The notes under the pieces are model-generated. The model was not told the origin of the DNA and searched no databases. It was given only the letters and a program-made list of their open reading frames with translations. The translations under genes were made by a program, and so were the position numbers. This document shows positions 11,948 through 23,849 of a stretch of 64,000 nt of DNA, one piece after another. Position 1 is the stretch's first letter. Each line of letters begins with the position of its first letter. Location: NCBI RefSeq assembly GCF_000003195.3, contig NC_012870.2, positions 8,424,501 through 8,488,500 of the forward strand. The letters run 5' to 3'. This DNA comes from Sorghum bicolor (lineage: Eukaryota > Streptophyta > Magnoliopsida > Poales > Poaceae).

Positions 11948-12339
11948 CTCTCTCCCTATTCGTAAAGAAAGTCGTTTTGGATAAAGTTTAAATTAAATAG
12001 AAAATATAATTATAAATAACTTTAAGTTGTTGAGTGTGGAAATGTAAAAAACATATGACTAGATTTGTCTTGAAAAATAACTTCATAAAAATATACATAT
12101 ACCACTTTTTAATAAATATTTTTATAAAAACAATGAGTAAAAGTTAGGTTTTGAAGACCGTGTCGCTATCTTTACAACTTACTTTGTGAGTATACAGAGA
12201 GTAAATATCATTAAATTTGTTATGAGATATATTATTATAGTATATCTATTTCTTATCCTAAATGTTAATATTTTTATCTATATCTTCTAATACTTTAACA
12301 AAAAAATGTATTTAGATATTTTTTTTAGAATGAAGGTAG
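11948..12339. mobile_element. Stowaway-like MITE
   Basis: The left end TACTCTCTCCCTATTCG and right end GAATGAAGGTAGTA are imperfect inverted repeats flanked by TA. The interior is AT-rich with no ORF. Confidence 0.5.
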
Positions 12340-12642
12340 TACAATTCACGCAACACGTACATGTTGCTACAATAGGATTTGCAAACTACTCGTATATACG
12401 CAGCTTAATGTCAAACTACACGTAGCTTAATGTCACTCGGAACAAAATAGTTAGTCCAAACAAGCACATAGTTATACACAAATACTAAAAGCAATATCGT
12501 ACCAGAAACAATTAAGTTAACCAAATCAAAAGGGTAAAATGGTCAGAAACTTATGTATATCCAGATTTTCATCAAAAAAATTTTATATACCCAAGCAAGT
12601 CAGAAGTCGGCGACACTAGCGGAGTTGCAGTTCTGTTCATTA

Positions 12643-13582
12643 GGGCATGTACAACGGGTCTCTTCCACCCGTCTCTTAGCTGCTGACGGAGGCCGCGTCC
12701 TCTCGTGAAGCGACGGAAAAAGCCCGTGCTCCAAGGCGCAGAAGCCGGCTCCAGAAGCGTTGTACGGCTTTGTCTCTCCGACTCGACGATACTCAGATCC
12801 CATGTGCACGCTTCGTGCGGGAGGGAGTTGAGTTATCACACCAAATTCCTTTCGTTTCGAGCTCATCCCTGCGATACCAATGTCCAAGCGAGGAGGAATC
12901 GAGGAGGAATCGAAGAGGATAAGGAAAAATATGAGTTGCGGAGGCATCAGGCGGGGAAGCCAGGCGTGGGCAGCTTCTGCATCTTCGCCGATCAAGCTCT
13001 GCCCCAGCCACCGCGAGATGTGGGGACGCCAGGCGGGCTCTGCCCAGCCGCCGCGAGCTGTGCAGGTGGAGCGCGAGGTGTGCTGGTGGGCGAGCTCCGC
13101 TATGAGCTGCGAGCTGCGCGTGGCGGCGTGTGCAGCCCACCCTTCTCTGTTATGCAGTTAGAAGAAATCTAGCATGGCTTTAAAGTTTTTCTTTTCTTTA
13201 AGAGATGGCTAGTGAAGATCAGCGCAGAATACTTTTGTGCTAAACACCGAATCTCATCGCTATTACGTTAGTAGTTTCTGTTGCAAAGTTTCTTTACTAA
13301 AATAATAACCCTGATTCTATTTCTGAAATTTCTAAACATTTTTTTGTGTTCTATCTGTGCATGTATATAATTCCGATGAACTTCTTTGATCATGTTGTGT
13401 ATCTATCAGTAGCAAAATAGTATACATAATAAAATTCACGATTGATCTTCGCTATATGCAAAGCATTAAATGGTTTATAGACGACTCACTGTCTTTGGTT
13501 GCACGAACTGTCCCTTTAACTGTCTCTATGTTAGATTCTTGTCTCTTAGAGACGACCTTTCGTCTGTGGGTTGTACATGCCC
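12643..13582. mobile_element. Harbinger-like non-autonomous element (940 bp) with a GC-rich interior
   Basis: Perfect 13-bp terminal inverted repeats GGGCATGTACAAC and GTTGTACATGCCC, flanked by TTA at 12640-12642 and 13583-13585. Ends and duplication fit PIF/Harbinger. The left half (about 12700-13150) is GC-rich with overlapping open frames on both strands but no protein I recognise; the right half is AT-rich. No transposase is present. The GC-rich part could be captured host DNA. Confidence 0.8.
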
Positions 13583-14051
13583 TTAGACATTTTTACAGAA
13601 CCTTCGTTGACATATGTGATCAATGTTAGGGATTAGTGCAGTAATAACACACAGGTGCAAACATTTATACCTACTACGTGCAGAATTTCAATTGTTAGGG
13701 ACTGTATCGCCGATGAATACATTTGCATCGATCGGCACCTAACTCTATCGGGTACCATCCCATTAATAACAAACAAGAACGGATAGTCTAGTGATTGGAT
13801 TATTACCAATGTTTTCAAATGTTCATTATATATGCAGTGGCGGAATCAGAGGGGCTAGTAGGGGCAGTGCCCCACCTAAGCTCAATCATTCCTTTAAACA
13901 CCTATGTAAATATTAATATTTATAGTACAAAAAATATAAATTTCATCTATTTTTTGTTCAAATATGATGATTTTGGTAAGAAATAGTATAATATTTTTTA
14001 AAAATTTCTTCAAACATATAATTATGGATATTTTATCATACTAAAAAACTA

Positions 14052-14386
14052 GGTAAATTCCCCACGCATTGCTGCGGGACTTTCTTAAAAATAAATTATT
14101 ATATACATAGCATGACTATATGGTATTCAGTATATTATATATGTATACATGTACATGAATTTGAGTTGCATGTATTTTATTGTATTAGATCTAGTAAAAA
14201 ATTGCTAAGTTAATAGAAGAAAAACTAATATTTGGTTACATTATAGAGGAATTGATGTTGAAACAAATGATGTGGACACCTTGCATGATGAGATAGAACA
14301 TTTAGTGGGTTACTTAATGGGGAATGATGTGGACAACTTGCATGAAGAGAGAATTCATCTAATGGGATTTAGCTTTATAAGAGTAT
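14052..14386 (-). mobile_element. Helitron-like unit 1
   Basis: Read on the minus strand, the unit ends with a hairpin-like CCCGCAGCAATGCGTGGGG, a short spacer and CTAG followed by T. That is the 3' signature of plant Helitrons (hairpin plus CTRR, inserted before T). The other boundary (minus strand TCTTATAAAGCTAAA) is shared with the adjacent unit 2. No Rep/helicase is encoded. Confidence 0.55.
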
Positions 14387-14842
14387 TAGGTGAATTCCCC
14401 GCGCGTTACTGCGGGATTTTTTAAAAAATAAATCATTTTATACATAGTATTACTATATGGTATTCAGTCTATTATATATGTATGCATATGAATTTGATTT
14501 GCATGTATTTTATTGTATTAGATCTAGTAAAAAATTGCTAAGCTAATAGAACAAAAACTAATATTTGGTTATATTATAGAGGAATTAATTGGTGATGAAA
14601 CAAATAGTGTATGTACATGACTTGTATGTTAATAGATTAAAGATTTAAAGTATTTCACATGATATAGATGACATAGTCATTTTTTTTAATTAATATGGAA
14701 TGACATGGATTTAGTGTGGAACGATGTGGACACCTTGCATGAAGAGATAAAATATTTAGTGGGTCACTTAGTGAGTAATGATGTGAACACCTTGCATGAA
14801 GAGAGAATTTATCTAATGGGGTTTAGCTTTATAAGAGTTATA
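14387..14842 (-). mobile_element. Helitron-like unit 2
   Basis: A direct repeat of unit 1 with the minus-strand 3' end CCCGCAGTAACGCGCGGGG, then ACCTAA and T. It shares the ATTTTATTGTATTAGATCTA segment and the GAGAGAATTxATCTAATGGG end with unit 1. The GATGTGGACACCTTGCATGA motif recurs inside both units. The two are head to tail, suggesting adjacent insertion or tandem duplication. Confidence 0.5.
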
Positions 14843-15421
14843 GATATGATAAAGTCATATTTGTTAGCCCCTCTTAATCAAACTCGTTGGTTTCGTCACT
14901 GTATATATGTGACTTCAAGGAGAAATCTTTTTGAATTTTTTTTTGGGGGGGCGGGGGGTATTTTGAAAAGTAAGTTTGTGCAGTTTGCCTGCAACATGGG
15001 CCATCTCTCGTTCTCTTGTACTTGTGTATATTATAATCGTCGTAATTGAGTGGTGTTTAGCAGGACGATGCATTTTAAGGGACCACGATCAGTATGCAAA
15101 ATCCAATTTGGCATACGAGAAGCTCTATGTAGCCCTAGATCCAATGTTATGACTTGTGTGTTAAATATATAAAAAGTATTTATATGTCTGCCTGCACCTG
15201 CACCTAGGGGATAGTTTCCAATGAACCGCCCTCGGAATAGCAATTTTCTAGCTGAGATTTCAGCTCCATCCGCTCTTTTACATGGTCCGTAGCTCTGAAA
15301 TATTCCTCGTTTGGATCAATTTTGGATTCTTAAGAACTATGTTTTCTAAAATCTAAATTCTGAGCTAAAAACTAGTGGAATGTTTGGAACTTTGGTCCCT
15401 AATTTTTACTTCATTTATTGC

Positions 15422-15778
15422 CAGTGGCGGACTCAGGATTTACCAATGACTAGGGCCAATTTTCAATGACGAAACTTCGATAGATACACCATAGTGTATA
15501 TGACTATATACATAATAGATATTCTTAAGAAAACTTTGCAAATAAGGTATAATATAGTACATGATTCTAATGGGAATAACATGGAACATTAAAAAAACTA
15601 GTTTGGACAAGATGTAAGAGCAGAGCGTGAGTTCGTGAGGGTGACTCTGCACTGCTCTCCTTCAGTCCTTCTTACTGAGCTGTTCTTTGTTGGGCCAAAA
15701 CTAAAGACCTGTTTCTAAAATATTTGGGCCATGACTAGAGCCATGGCCCTATTGGCCTTAGGCCTAGGCCCGCCCCTG
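15422..15778. mobile_element. hAT-type MITE with 8-bp target duplication
   Basis: A 357-bp element with ends CAGTGGCGGACTCAGG and CCTAGGCCCGCCCCTG (imperfect inverted repeats), flanked by the 8-bp direct repeat TTTATTGC (15414-15421 and 15779-15786). An 8-bp duplication and CAG...CTG ends fit the hAT superfamily. A second CAGTGGCGGAATCAG end is at about 13836, apparently truncated. Confidence 0.8.
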
Positions 15779-15829
15779 TTTATTGCTCTTTGGATCATAA
15801 GAAACTAGCAAAACCCGAGTATCAACAAC

Positions 15830-16437
15830 TTTTTGGATTACTTTATTACCTCAACTCTACAGGGTAAACCATTTTACCCCTCAAACTATAAAATTAGATT
15901 TTCTACCCTTTGAACTTTCTAAACCGGTCAAATAACCTCATCAAGCGGTTTTTTGAGGGTGATTTTGCTATAGTGACGGTGGTTTTGTATTTTTCTTTTT
16001 TATTTATTTCCGCTAAAATTTAAAAATATAGTAAATATAAAATAGAAAATAGAAAATCTAATTTTACTGAACACCACATGAGTAGATCTACACGATGAAT
16101 ATATAATATGATATGCTTTACTATAACTTTTTATTATAGCTTTAGATCTATGAATTATTTCAATTAATTACAAAAAAGTATAGATCTAAAGTTACAACAA
16201 AAATTTTATACTAAACCATATCATATTATATGTTCACTATGTAGATTTACTCATGTGGAGTCCAACAAATAAATAAATAAAAATACAAACACCGTCACTA
16301 TAGCAAAACCACCATCTAAAACCACTTGAGGTTATTTGACCGCTTATAAAAAGTATAGGGTAGAAAATCCGATTTTATAGTTTGAGTGTGAAGTAGTCCA
16401 CCCTATATAGTTAGGACTTGAGGAGATTATGTAGACT
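15830..16437. mobile_element. Long fold-back element (about 600 bp)
   Basis: The two halves are inverted copies. The left arm has CAAACTATAAAATTAGATTTTCTACCC, CAAATAACCTCA and GCTATAGTGACGGTG; the right arm has the reverse complements in reverse order. The centre has ACATGAGTAGATCTACACG matched by an inverted copy. It would form a long hairpin if transcribed. Part of its central sequence recurs near 40010-40140. Target duplication not identified. Confidence 0.65.
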
Positions 16438-16969
16438 TTTTTCTTTCAAAAATCTAACAAAAAAACTGGCAAAAAAAACTGAGCAAAAACTAGATCCCGC
16501 CCATTTTCTTCTGTGATCACTCTAAACGGCATCTATATGCCCAACTTGAGGAAAATGGCAGTTGGCAATGATCATTGCTTCTCGTGCGTACCTTGATCTT
16601 CCGGAACGACAAGATTGGAGCTTTTCTCAATGACCGGACTTGAAAGTCTGAGCCGAGAAAATTTCGCAAATTGTGCCGAGCGCCCGAGCCAACGAACCCG
16701 TCAAAATCCACGGACGCGGCGGCGGCGCCAGGCGTCGACGCGTACGTTTCACTGCACGGCGGGACCCGACACGTAACGGAACGGACTCTGGACCCGTGCA
16801 GCCACGACGCCGCCAGCCCGCCACCCCACCTTCCTCCAGGTCAACCACCAGCTCGCATCGCCGCTGCCGGACTGGAGCACTTCTCGTCAAACTTTTCCTC
16901 TGAATATCCATTCCCCTGTTGCTAGTTTCTGCGTCCCTTTGGGGAGTTGGGAGTCGCGTACCCATAGGC

Positions 16970-17105
16970 CACCACCGCACTTGCAGTTGCAGAGGATTTT
17001 ATGCTCCCAACGAGCAGAGAGTGAGGGAGGATCCCCAGGCCAGGGCACTTGCAATTGCAAAGGATTTTTAGCCTCCCAACGAGCAACGAGAGAGAGAGAG
17101 AGGGG
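16970..17105 (+). repeat. Duplicated leader segment and GA tract
   Basis: A segment of about 50 bp occurs twice: GCACTTGCAGTTGCAGAGGATTTT...CTCCCAACGAGCA near 16977 and GCACTTGCAATTGCAAAGGATTTT...CTCCCAACGAGCA near 17045. A GAGAGAGAGAGAG tract follows directly upstream of the gene at 17140. It is probably in the 5' leader or core promoter; GA tracts are common near plant transcription starts. Confidence 0.7.
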
Positions 17106-17139
17106 GTGTTTTGCTCTTGCGTGGTTGGTGGCGTTAAAT

Positions 17140-17736
17140 ATGGACGTCCTGGATCACTCGGACGATGAGGAGGAGCAGCAGAGCCGGTACGCCACCAGCA
17201 GCGGCAGGCAAGGCTCCAGGCTCGGCGCGCGGCGGCGGAAGCGGAGGTCCGGCGGAACCCACCAGCACCTGCTGCTCATGGACTGCGTCGGCGGCAGCGG
17301 CGATGGGGACGGCGCGTTGGAGGACACCGTGCCGCTGCCGGACTACGAGCGCCTGTCCCAGTCCGCGCCCCTCCACGACGACGCCGCCAAGAACCCGCTT
17401 CCGGCTCTGCTGCTGGCCGTAGAGGAGGAGGAGCAGCAGCAGAAGGCGCAGGCGCCGGCGTTCCCGCCGCAGCCTCCGCCGCCGCCAGTGCCGCAGCAGC
17501 AGAAGCCGGCGGCGTGGAGGCTGATCGAGTACGTGCGGTCCAGGAACAGGGCGGGCGGCGCAGCTGGGATGGCGGCCGGTGGGTGCGGCGCCGGGTCTGA
17601 TGGCGATTCCAAGAGCTCCGAGGACGGCGAGGATGGCGGCGGCGAGGAAGGGAAGAAGGACAAGAAGAAGAAGATGAAGCGGTCGTCGTGGCTGCCGGAC
17701 CCCGAACGCCGGTGGCCGGTGCAGGGCTTCTACTAG
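17140..17736 (+). CDS. Intronless plant protein of unknown function (198 aa)
   Basis: I start at the ATG at 17140 (MDVLDHSDDEEEQQ). The longer open frame from 16939 runs through the duplicated leader and GA tract and looks untranslated. The protein is low in complexity: an acidic N-terminus, an Arg/Lys patch (ARRRKRRSGG) that could be a nuclear signal, a Pro/Gln segment, then WRLIEYVRSRNR, a Ser/Asp/Glu-rich linker and a Lys run (KKDKKKKMKR). It ends in SSWLPDPERRWPVQGFY. The WRLIEYV and SWLPDPERRWPVQG blocks look conserved rather than random, but I cannot name the family. GC-rich codon use and the ordered tail support a real gene. Function unknown; a nuclear location is an inference. Confidence 0.7.
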   Translation: MDVLDHSDDEEEQQSRYATSSGRQGSRLGARRRKRRSGGTHQHLLLMDCVGGSGDGDGALEDTVPLPDYERLSQSAPLHDDAAKNPLPALLLAVEEEEQQQKAQAPAFPPQPPPPPVPQQQKPAAWRLIEYVRSRNRAGGAAGMAAGGCGAGSDGDSKSSEDGEDGGGEEGKKDKKKKMKRSSWLPDPERRWPVQGFY

Positions 17737-18671
17737 CGGCGCTCTTGCGTGCGCCGAGGTCCATCATTTTCCCAGTCTCCTCGTCAGCAAAAGTAAAACC
17801 GTTGGTCAATTTTTTTGTCGAGGGTAAAACCGTTAGTCATGAATCATGACGCGTCTCTGACCCATCACCCATGCGTTGGCTGCTTCCGTCTCTCTTTTCA
17901 ATTTTTTTTCTCCGCTTTCCTTCTTTTCGGTGTGGGTTTGCAATGTCAATGCACGGACATAAATGACGAGGACAAACCTGGCATGCTTTTTGCGATGTAC
18001 TATAACAATGTAATGATCTTCTACAAAAATGCAAGGCAATATATTTTGAGGGCGTCTCATGCCACGTTCAGCTTTCAGCTTCCCGGCGCTGATGCACCAG
18101 GACAGGGTTATTTTTACAAAACAAACAAACATTTACGCTCTTTTTAGTGGTCACACTTTTACAACAAAACACATATAATATATGCTCTTTTTAGTGGTGC
18201 GCCAGGATCGATTTGTTGACAGCTTCGCCTTCAGAGCTTCTTAATTGCATCCTCTTTCTTCGATATCTTGTGTCCAAAGAATCAGAATTTTTTTTATTTA
18301 TCTTCTTCACGCATTTCACAACTTATCTTTGCAGAGAGCAATTTTCACAACTAGTTGCCGTCTCTGGAAATATTACTGCAGCCATCAAACACTGCACACT
18401 GAGTGAAAAAGGCACGCAGAGGCATCATTATTAGAGTTAAAACACGGAGCATACGCTGCATACCTTTACCTTGGTTATTAGCTAAAACGAGTACGGACAG
18501 TTAAGTGCACAAACGACAGACAATATATACAGACAATCTTGAAAAAAAAAACAGAGACGCAAGCACTATACCAAATCCAGAGGATGTAGGTAGGCCTACA
18601 GCTGACTAGTACATGTGAGAATACACAGCGCCACACGCACTGATTGGGCGATACAGACATCCGCTCATGTC
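17737..18671. other. Intergenic stretch, nothing recognised
   Basis: This holds the 3' flank of the gene at 17140 and the 3' flank of the minus-strand BTB gene. CTCTTTTTAGTGG occurs twice (about 18138 and 18183). No convincing ORF or element ends were seen. Confidence 0.5.
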
Positions 18672-21600
18672 TCAGTATTCCCCGCCCAGAGGAGCCCGGC
18701 CAGCGCGCCGGAACCACGTCTTGAACGCGGCGACCAGATGTGGGCAGTCGTCAACATTGCGGGTGGAGAACCCCAGGCACTGCTGCAGCAGCTCCTGGGC
18801 TTCTGGGACAGGCAAGGTGGAGATGATCTGAAGAAACGCCTCCTCCAGCTCTTGGCAGTTGGTTGATTTCTGGAAGTGCATTGGTTGAACAATGTCCCGG
18901 CAGACGTTTAGGACTGGGAGCCAGCTTTTGACGAGCATCATCCTCACCTGATGAAAAGACATGTAGAGCAGTTTCAGATACACAGAGAAACACAACTTCA
19001 TAAGCTATTATCAAGAGGCTTGCAACATTCAGATGCAATCGAGGAACTGAGATAGGAAGTTCCGTTTGACAAGTACTGCTGCATTGCTCAAAGGAAACAC
19101 CAGTCAAAAGATACATAAACCGCAGATGCATAGATGGAAGAACTGGAAAGAGAATTTTCTATTAAGAAAAAGTATAAACAGTATGGATGCCAACCATGAG
19201 ACCTACACCATCTAAAGGGTATCAGAGTAACATCTTTAGAGGCATTACAACATTTAAGCCAGGACCAAAAGGCCCACAGAGGCCAAACCATATACTGTGG
19301 ATGGACGATCGAAGGAAAAAAATGAACATCAGCGCATATGCATGACAATAGCACAAGAAACAGAGATGTAGCCAATTGAAAGACTTGTGATTCATCGAAA
19401 CAAATAAATAATCCGCAGGCAGGAGGCTACTCACTGGAGCACGACGTGCCAAATATATAAAGATCCAGTTCGACAATTTGAACTGCCATCTTTAGCATAT
19501 AGGACTAGTAACAGTAATCAAAGACTCCTTAGCTATTCATGAAAGGAAAATTGTATGGCGCGCAGCGGGGCTGGTGCCCTCGTTCAAAGAGTAACATGTT
19601 GCAATGTTTCAAAAATCATCACAAAATCATGTATGTAGCCACAACAATTCAGTTTGAAATTCATCTTTGATGCTGAGATTAAAAAAAATAGAAGTGTCAC
19701 TGTCTGCACATGATGAACAGTACCAGGTTGACTGCTTGTCTATTTTGTTTCTTGGCATCTAGGAGGAATTTCAAACTGAATTGCAGCAGCTATACTTAAC
19801 TTTATGTGTACTACATACATGACTTCTGTGACGATTTTCGAAACATTGCAACATGGCATTTTAGCTAACAAGGGCGCCAGCCCCCCTGGGAACCAAATCT
19901 GCACTCTTCATAAAAAAGATTATGTGCCTTCCTGAAAAGCAATTACAAACTCTGCAATTTTAGCAAACCGTACAATGAGCATTTTTGGTAGAAACCTACA
20001 GAGTAGCCTCTTCTGCAAACTAAACACTATAACCTGCAGCTACATACTGCTTCGTTTACTGGCAAAAATGTAGATATTTGGTCATGTAATAAAAAGTGCA
20101 TAATTCTGGGAAAGCCTTTTGTAGGGAAAGACCATCAAGATTAGAAAAGCAAGCACATACTTGGATATAATTAGTTTGGGGTCCTTCATCTTCATGCAAC
20201 AATTAGATTTTAAGATGACAAAAATACTGGTGGTGTTTCTTTTTAGAGATTGACAGTGATGTAGCCTTGCTGACAAATCTGAAAGCAGATCTGAGCATTT
20301 TAGTTTTGCTTGGCCGACCTAGCAAAAATATTCAGTCAGATTTTATTCAGCTGTATTGTCTTGTTTACTTTCTCTAGGGAGGACAAAGTTTAAGCAATAG
20401 TAGTTCCGAGGATTGTATGAGGAAGGTCTGAACTGTTTCTATTGGTAGAAACATAAGGAACCCCGAAGGGAGAATAAGAAAGATTAACCAATGCCGCATT
20501 TTTAGAAGAAGCAATTAGACAAGAGGTGAATGAGCAGACAAAGGGACCAAGGGCTCGCACAAGAAACCACTAATAGTCGGGCCACAATGTGGCCAAATGT
20601 TTTTAGACCAACTCCACTGAACCAAATATACTAGGCCCATTTTTCTCATCAGACTCCATAAGTAAAGCAATAAATGAGTACTCAACAATCCTGACCCTCT
20701 TATCTCTGAAATCAGCTCCTAGCTTAAAGCTTTTTGTTATTTCTCTTTTCTCTTTTTTTTTGCATGTACCATAAACCTTTTGATCTGAATCCAACCCAGA
20801 TTCATGTTTAATTCCTATCATCCTCTTGGAAGATACCTTTATCTTTCTTTCAGCTTTTGACCCTTGACCATCAATAACTCCAATAAAAGTAACATTTAAA
20901 TATCTGTAAATTGAATCCTTATTGGAATTGCTCCTATATATTCACGCAAATATATAATCAAGGTCCCAAGTCAACATTAAAACACTTCCCTTTCAAAAAA
21001 AATTTAAAACACTTGTACAGGTTGTATACCATTAATAATTAGTTAATTTAGCACTGAAGCTCAACGTCAAACGTAGATCACTTTTTAAGTAATAATTCTT
21101 TCATCGGTCCAACCTGTCACTGATAAATCTTGTTCACAACCTATTAATCCAAGTAATGCACATAAATAAGACACAAGCTAATTGATATTATTAATATATA
21201 CTCATAAAAGGCACTTTTGCTCTGCAATTTAATACACTACCAAAGACCTCAGAAAAATCTGACTTAGAGGTCAATGCTACAAACCCTAATTACCAAACAA
21301 CGTAGTTACGTAGTAGAGACCTTGTGGAGTTCTTAGATCAGAACCAACAGAGATACCCACTAAGGCCCTGATAGCATGATGAATTATATGGAGTCATCAC
21401 ACAACATGTTTCTTGAATTAAATAAATTAACCATGAGATTACAATATATCGTACTAGTAATTAATGGTCAAAGTAGTATGTCGGTGGCCATGTCAATGTC
21501 ACTGATGCACTATTATAATTGGAGGAAGTACTCCAACAAATCTGCGCTACCTTGTTTTCGTCTATCCACATTATATTAAGTGGAAGTAGATTCCACTACA

Positions 21601-23300
21601 ATTAAGGAACTCAAACAACTCTAGGACCGAAGTAAGGATCAATCTAGAACTTATCAAAAGAATACACTCAGATAAATCATAATACATTACATATCAACAA
21701 AGTTATCTTGCAAAGCCAACAGTATATCAGCACAGTATAAAACCTATTTTCATTGTACTGAGATGTATAGACAAAAAAATGGTATGCAGGTAATGCAAGT
21801 CATGTCTGGGCTTTTCAGGCTTACCAATAAACAATTGAACACATTAGGTACTACTTTGTATTAAGAGGAAAGATGCATAAAACACAGCCATTGGTTTATA
21901 ATAATGGAACATTCCATTAACAAGTCTTATAAGCTGTGGCAAGTTAAACCATTCTAGCAGAGCATGTTATTGACATATACAATCTATTATTAACTGCATT
22001 TCAACAGAAGGAAATCACACGCAGGTACATCTTCTAAGTTCTAACTGAATCGTCACATTTATAATATATAATTTACCTTCACAAGATACAACATGCATAA
22101 AGTTGATGTAATAGAAAGATTATCAGCTAGCAGACTAACCTGCCGAGGTACCAGGGTCTCCCCAGTGATGACTGAATTGGCGAGCCTGAGTGTGCATCGG
22201 GTCACAAGCATTGGAAGCCCGGGCGTCATGTTCCGCCACATGTCTGCATCATTCAGCAACTTCTGCAAATCAGTAGCCAGGGCAGCCTGATCACTCCACA
22301 GCATCACCGCATTATGCGCCACCCTCAGATCGACCATCCTCTCGATGAGCCAATACAGGTGCTTAACATTCAACACTGCAGACTGCAGGTTTAGCCTCTG
22401 TATGGCCTCGCGTTCATCACTGTCCACAGCAACCCTGAAATCCGGGCTTGCATACTTCCCCATGAGTTCCTTGACTGTGTCCAGGCGCGACTGAAATGCC
22501 TCGTTGAGCACCTTGTGGACGCAGTCCCGCGACGGGTAGTCCTTAAGGAGCATCGCTACGAACGCCTTGGTGGCAGCATGGACGGGGTGGCCATGGATCG
22601 CCGAGTGGATCAGGCCGTGCAGCATCGCCTCGGAGGGCGACCTGACGTTCACCCCCGAAGCGGAAGAAGGACCAGCGGCGACGGGGGGAGGAGAAACCCT
22701 GGCGAGCAGGTCGGCTGCCTCATCGGCGGGGAGGAGCCGCGCCAGGTCAATGACGCGGGCCTCCTCTTCCTCGGACCAGGGCACGGCCTCGAGGAAACGG
22801 ATGCAGGCCTCGACGCAGGCGTCGAAGAGGAGCAGGAGCGCAACGGGGAGGAGGTCGAGGGCATCGCCGGGGGAGCGGATGGCACCCGCGAAATCGAGAG
22901 TGTGGAGGAGGCGGAGCACCTGGATGTGGGCGTCGAACGGGCGGGGGCAAGAGGGGGGCGCCACCACCGCGAGGGAGAGACGGCCACTCGCGGCGGTGGG
23001 CCAGCGGTCGGAGAGGAGGGCGGCGAAGTAGCGGGAGCGGAGGAGGGACGCGGACGAGACCTGCAGGTCGAGGAAGGTTCCCGAGGAGGCGGCGGAGAGG
23101 TGGCAGTCGGTGTCGGGTGTGGCGTCCACGTCGTCGGGAGAGGAGGGGTCGAGGTGGAGGCGGAGGAACACGTCGGCGTTGGGGAAGGTAAGCGAGTCAG
23201 GAGAGGTGGAAATGGATGAGGGAAGCGGAGGGGACGGCGGCGAGCAGAAGGCGGCGAGGCGGGAGCTGCTCGCCGAGCGCTGGCGCTTGCGGAGGGACAT
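18672..23300 (-). CDS. BTB/POZ domain protein (478 aa, two exons, 3.2-kb intron)
   Basis: The model is complement(join(18672..18947, 22140..23300)), 387 codons plus 91 and a stop. Donor CAG/GTTAGT and acceptor ATCAG/GTGAGG keep the frame. The start MSLRKRQRSAS is the first in-frame ATG. A Ser/Pro-rich leader is followed by a BTB-like fold (DLQVSSASLLRSRYFAALLSD) and a helical C-terminal region with ASPDFRVAVDSDEREAIQRL, LYWLIERMVDLRVAHNAV and WLPVLNVCRD. The order resembles plant BTB/POZ proteins of the At1g63850/At3g50780 type. BTB proteins often bring substrates to cullin-3 ubiquitin ligases, but this subgroup's partners are not something I can infer. The final exon, ending RRAGRAPLGGEY, looks intact. 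The long intron holds a fold-back element. Confidence 0.88.
19566..19891. mobile_element. Fold-back element inside the BTB gene intron
   Basis: Inverted arms GGGGCTGGTGCCCTCGTT ... GCAATGTTTCAAAAATCATC ... CAGTTTGAAATTCATC on the left, and their complements (GAATTTCAAACTGAATTGCAG, GTGACGATTTTCGAAACATTGC, AACAAGGGCGCCAGCCCC) on the right. The transcript could fold here. Target duplication not resolved. Confidence 0.65.
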
Positions 23301-23470
23301 CGCCGTCGGCGTTCGATGTCGGTAATTGGGGATTTTTTTTCTTCTCGCTTGCCGCTTTGGGGATAGCGAGGCCACGAGGGAGCCAGGGAGTGCGTCAGTT
23401 GCGCTTGCGCGAGGAAGGGACACGGGCCAGGGGGGATGGATGAGGATCCGTCCGGACAGCGCAAACCTGA
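23301..23470 (-). promoter_or_regulatory. 5' leader and proximal promoter of the BTB gene
   Basis: GC-rich DNA directly upstream of the ATG at 23300. The frame is open upstream to about 23420 but has only a GTG, so it is treated as leader. No clear TATA box seen. Confidence 0.35.
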
Positions 23471-23849
23471 TGTAACTTTTCCGAGGCTAGGTACAATTTC
23501 GTTTTACCATGGTCGAAGTGTCAAAATATGAACATATGTCAAAAAATCTCATATATCAAATAAAAAAAGAAGTGACTTTTGGTATCAAATGCATAAATTC
23601 ACAACTGCTCATCTGCTATGGAAAATATGGTGAAAACTATTAGAAAAGCTCTCAACCCTAGAACAAGCTCATACATCCATCCATTACACGGAAGAATAAA
23701 GGGATAAAAAATAAAACTCGATACCCTTGAAATAACAGTTTCAAACGTTTCAAAATTGATGTACTCCTATACGACAACCAGTAACAGAGATACTACAGTT
23801 TTGGTTATCCTTGAGACCTTGACCTACGGCATATAATTGAGTGTTCTTT

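Noticed and set aside
22515..23219. Plus-strand frame of 234 codons opposite the BTB gene
   Set aside because: It mirrors the GC-rich exon on the opposite strand; its translation is Gly/Glu/Arg repeats without motifs. The minus-strand frame has the BTB-type domain and correct splice sites.
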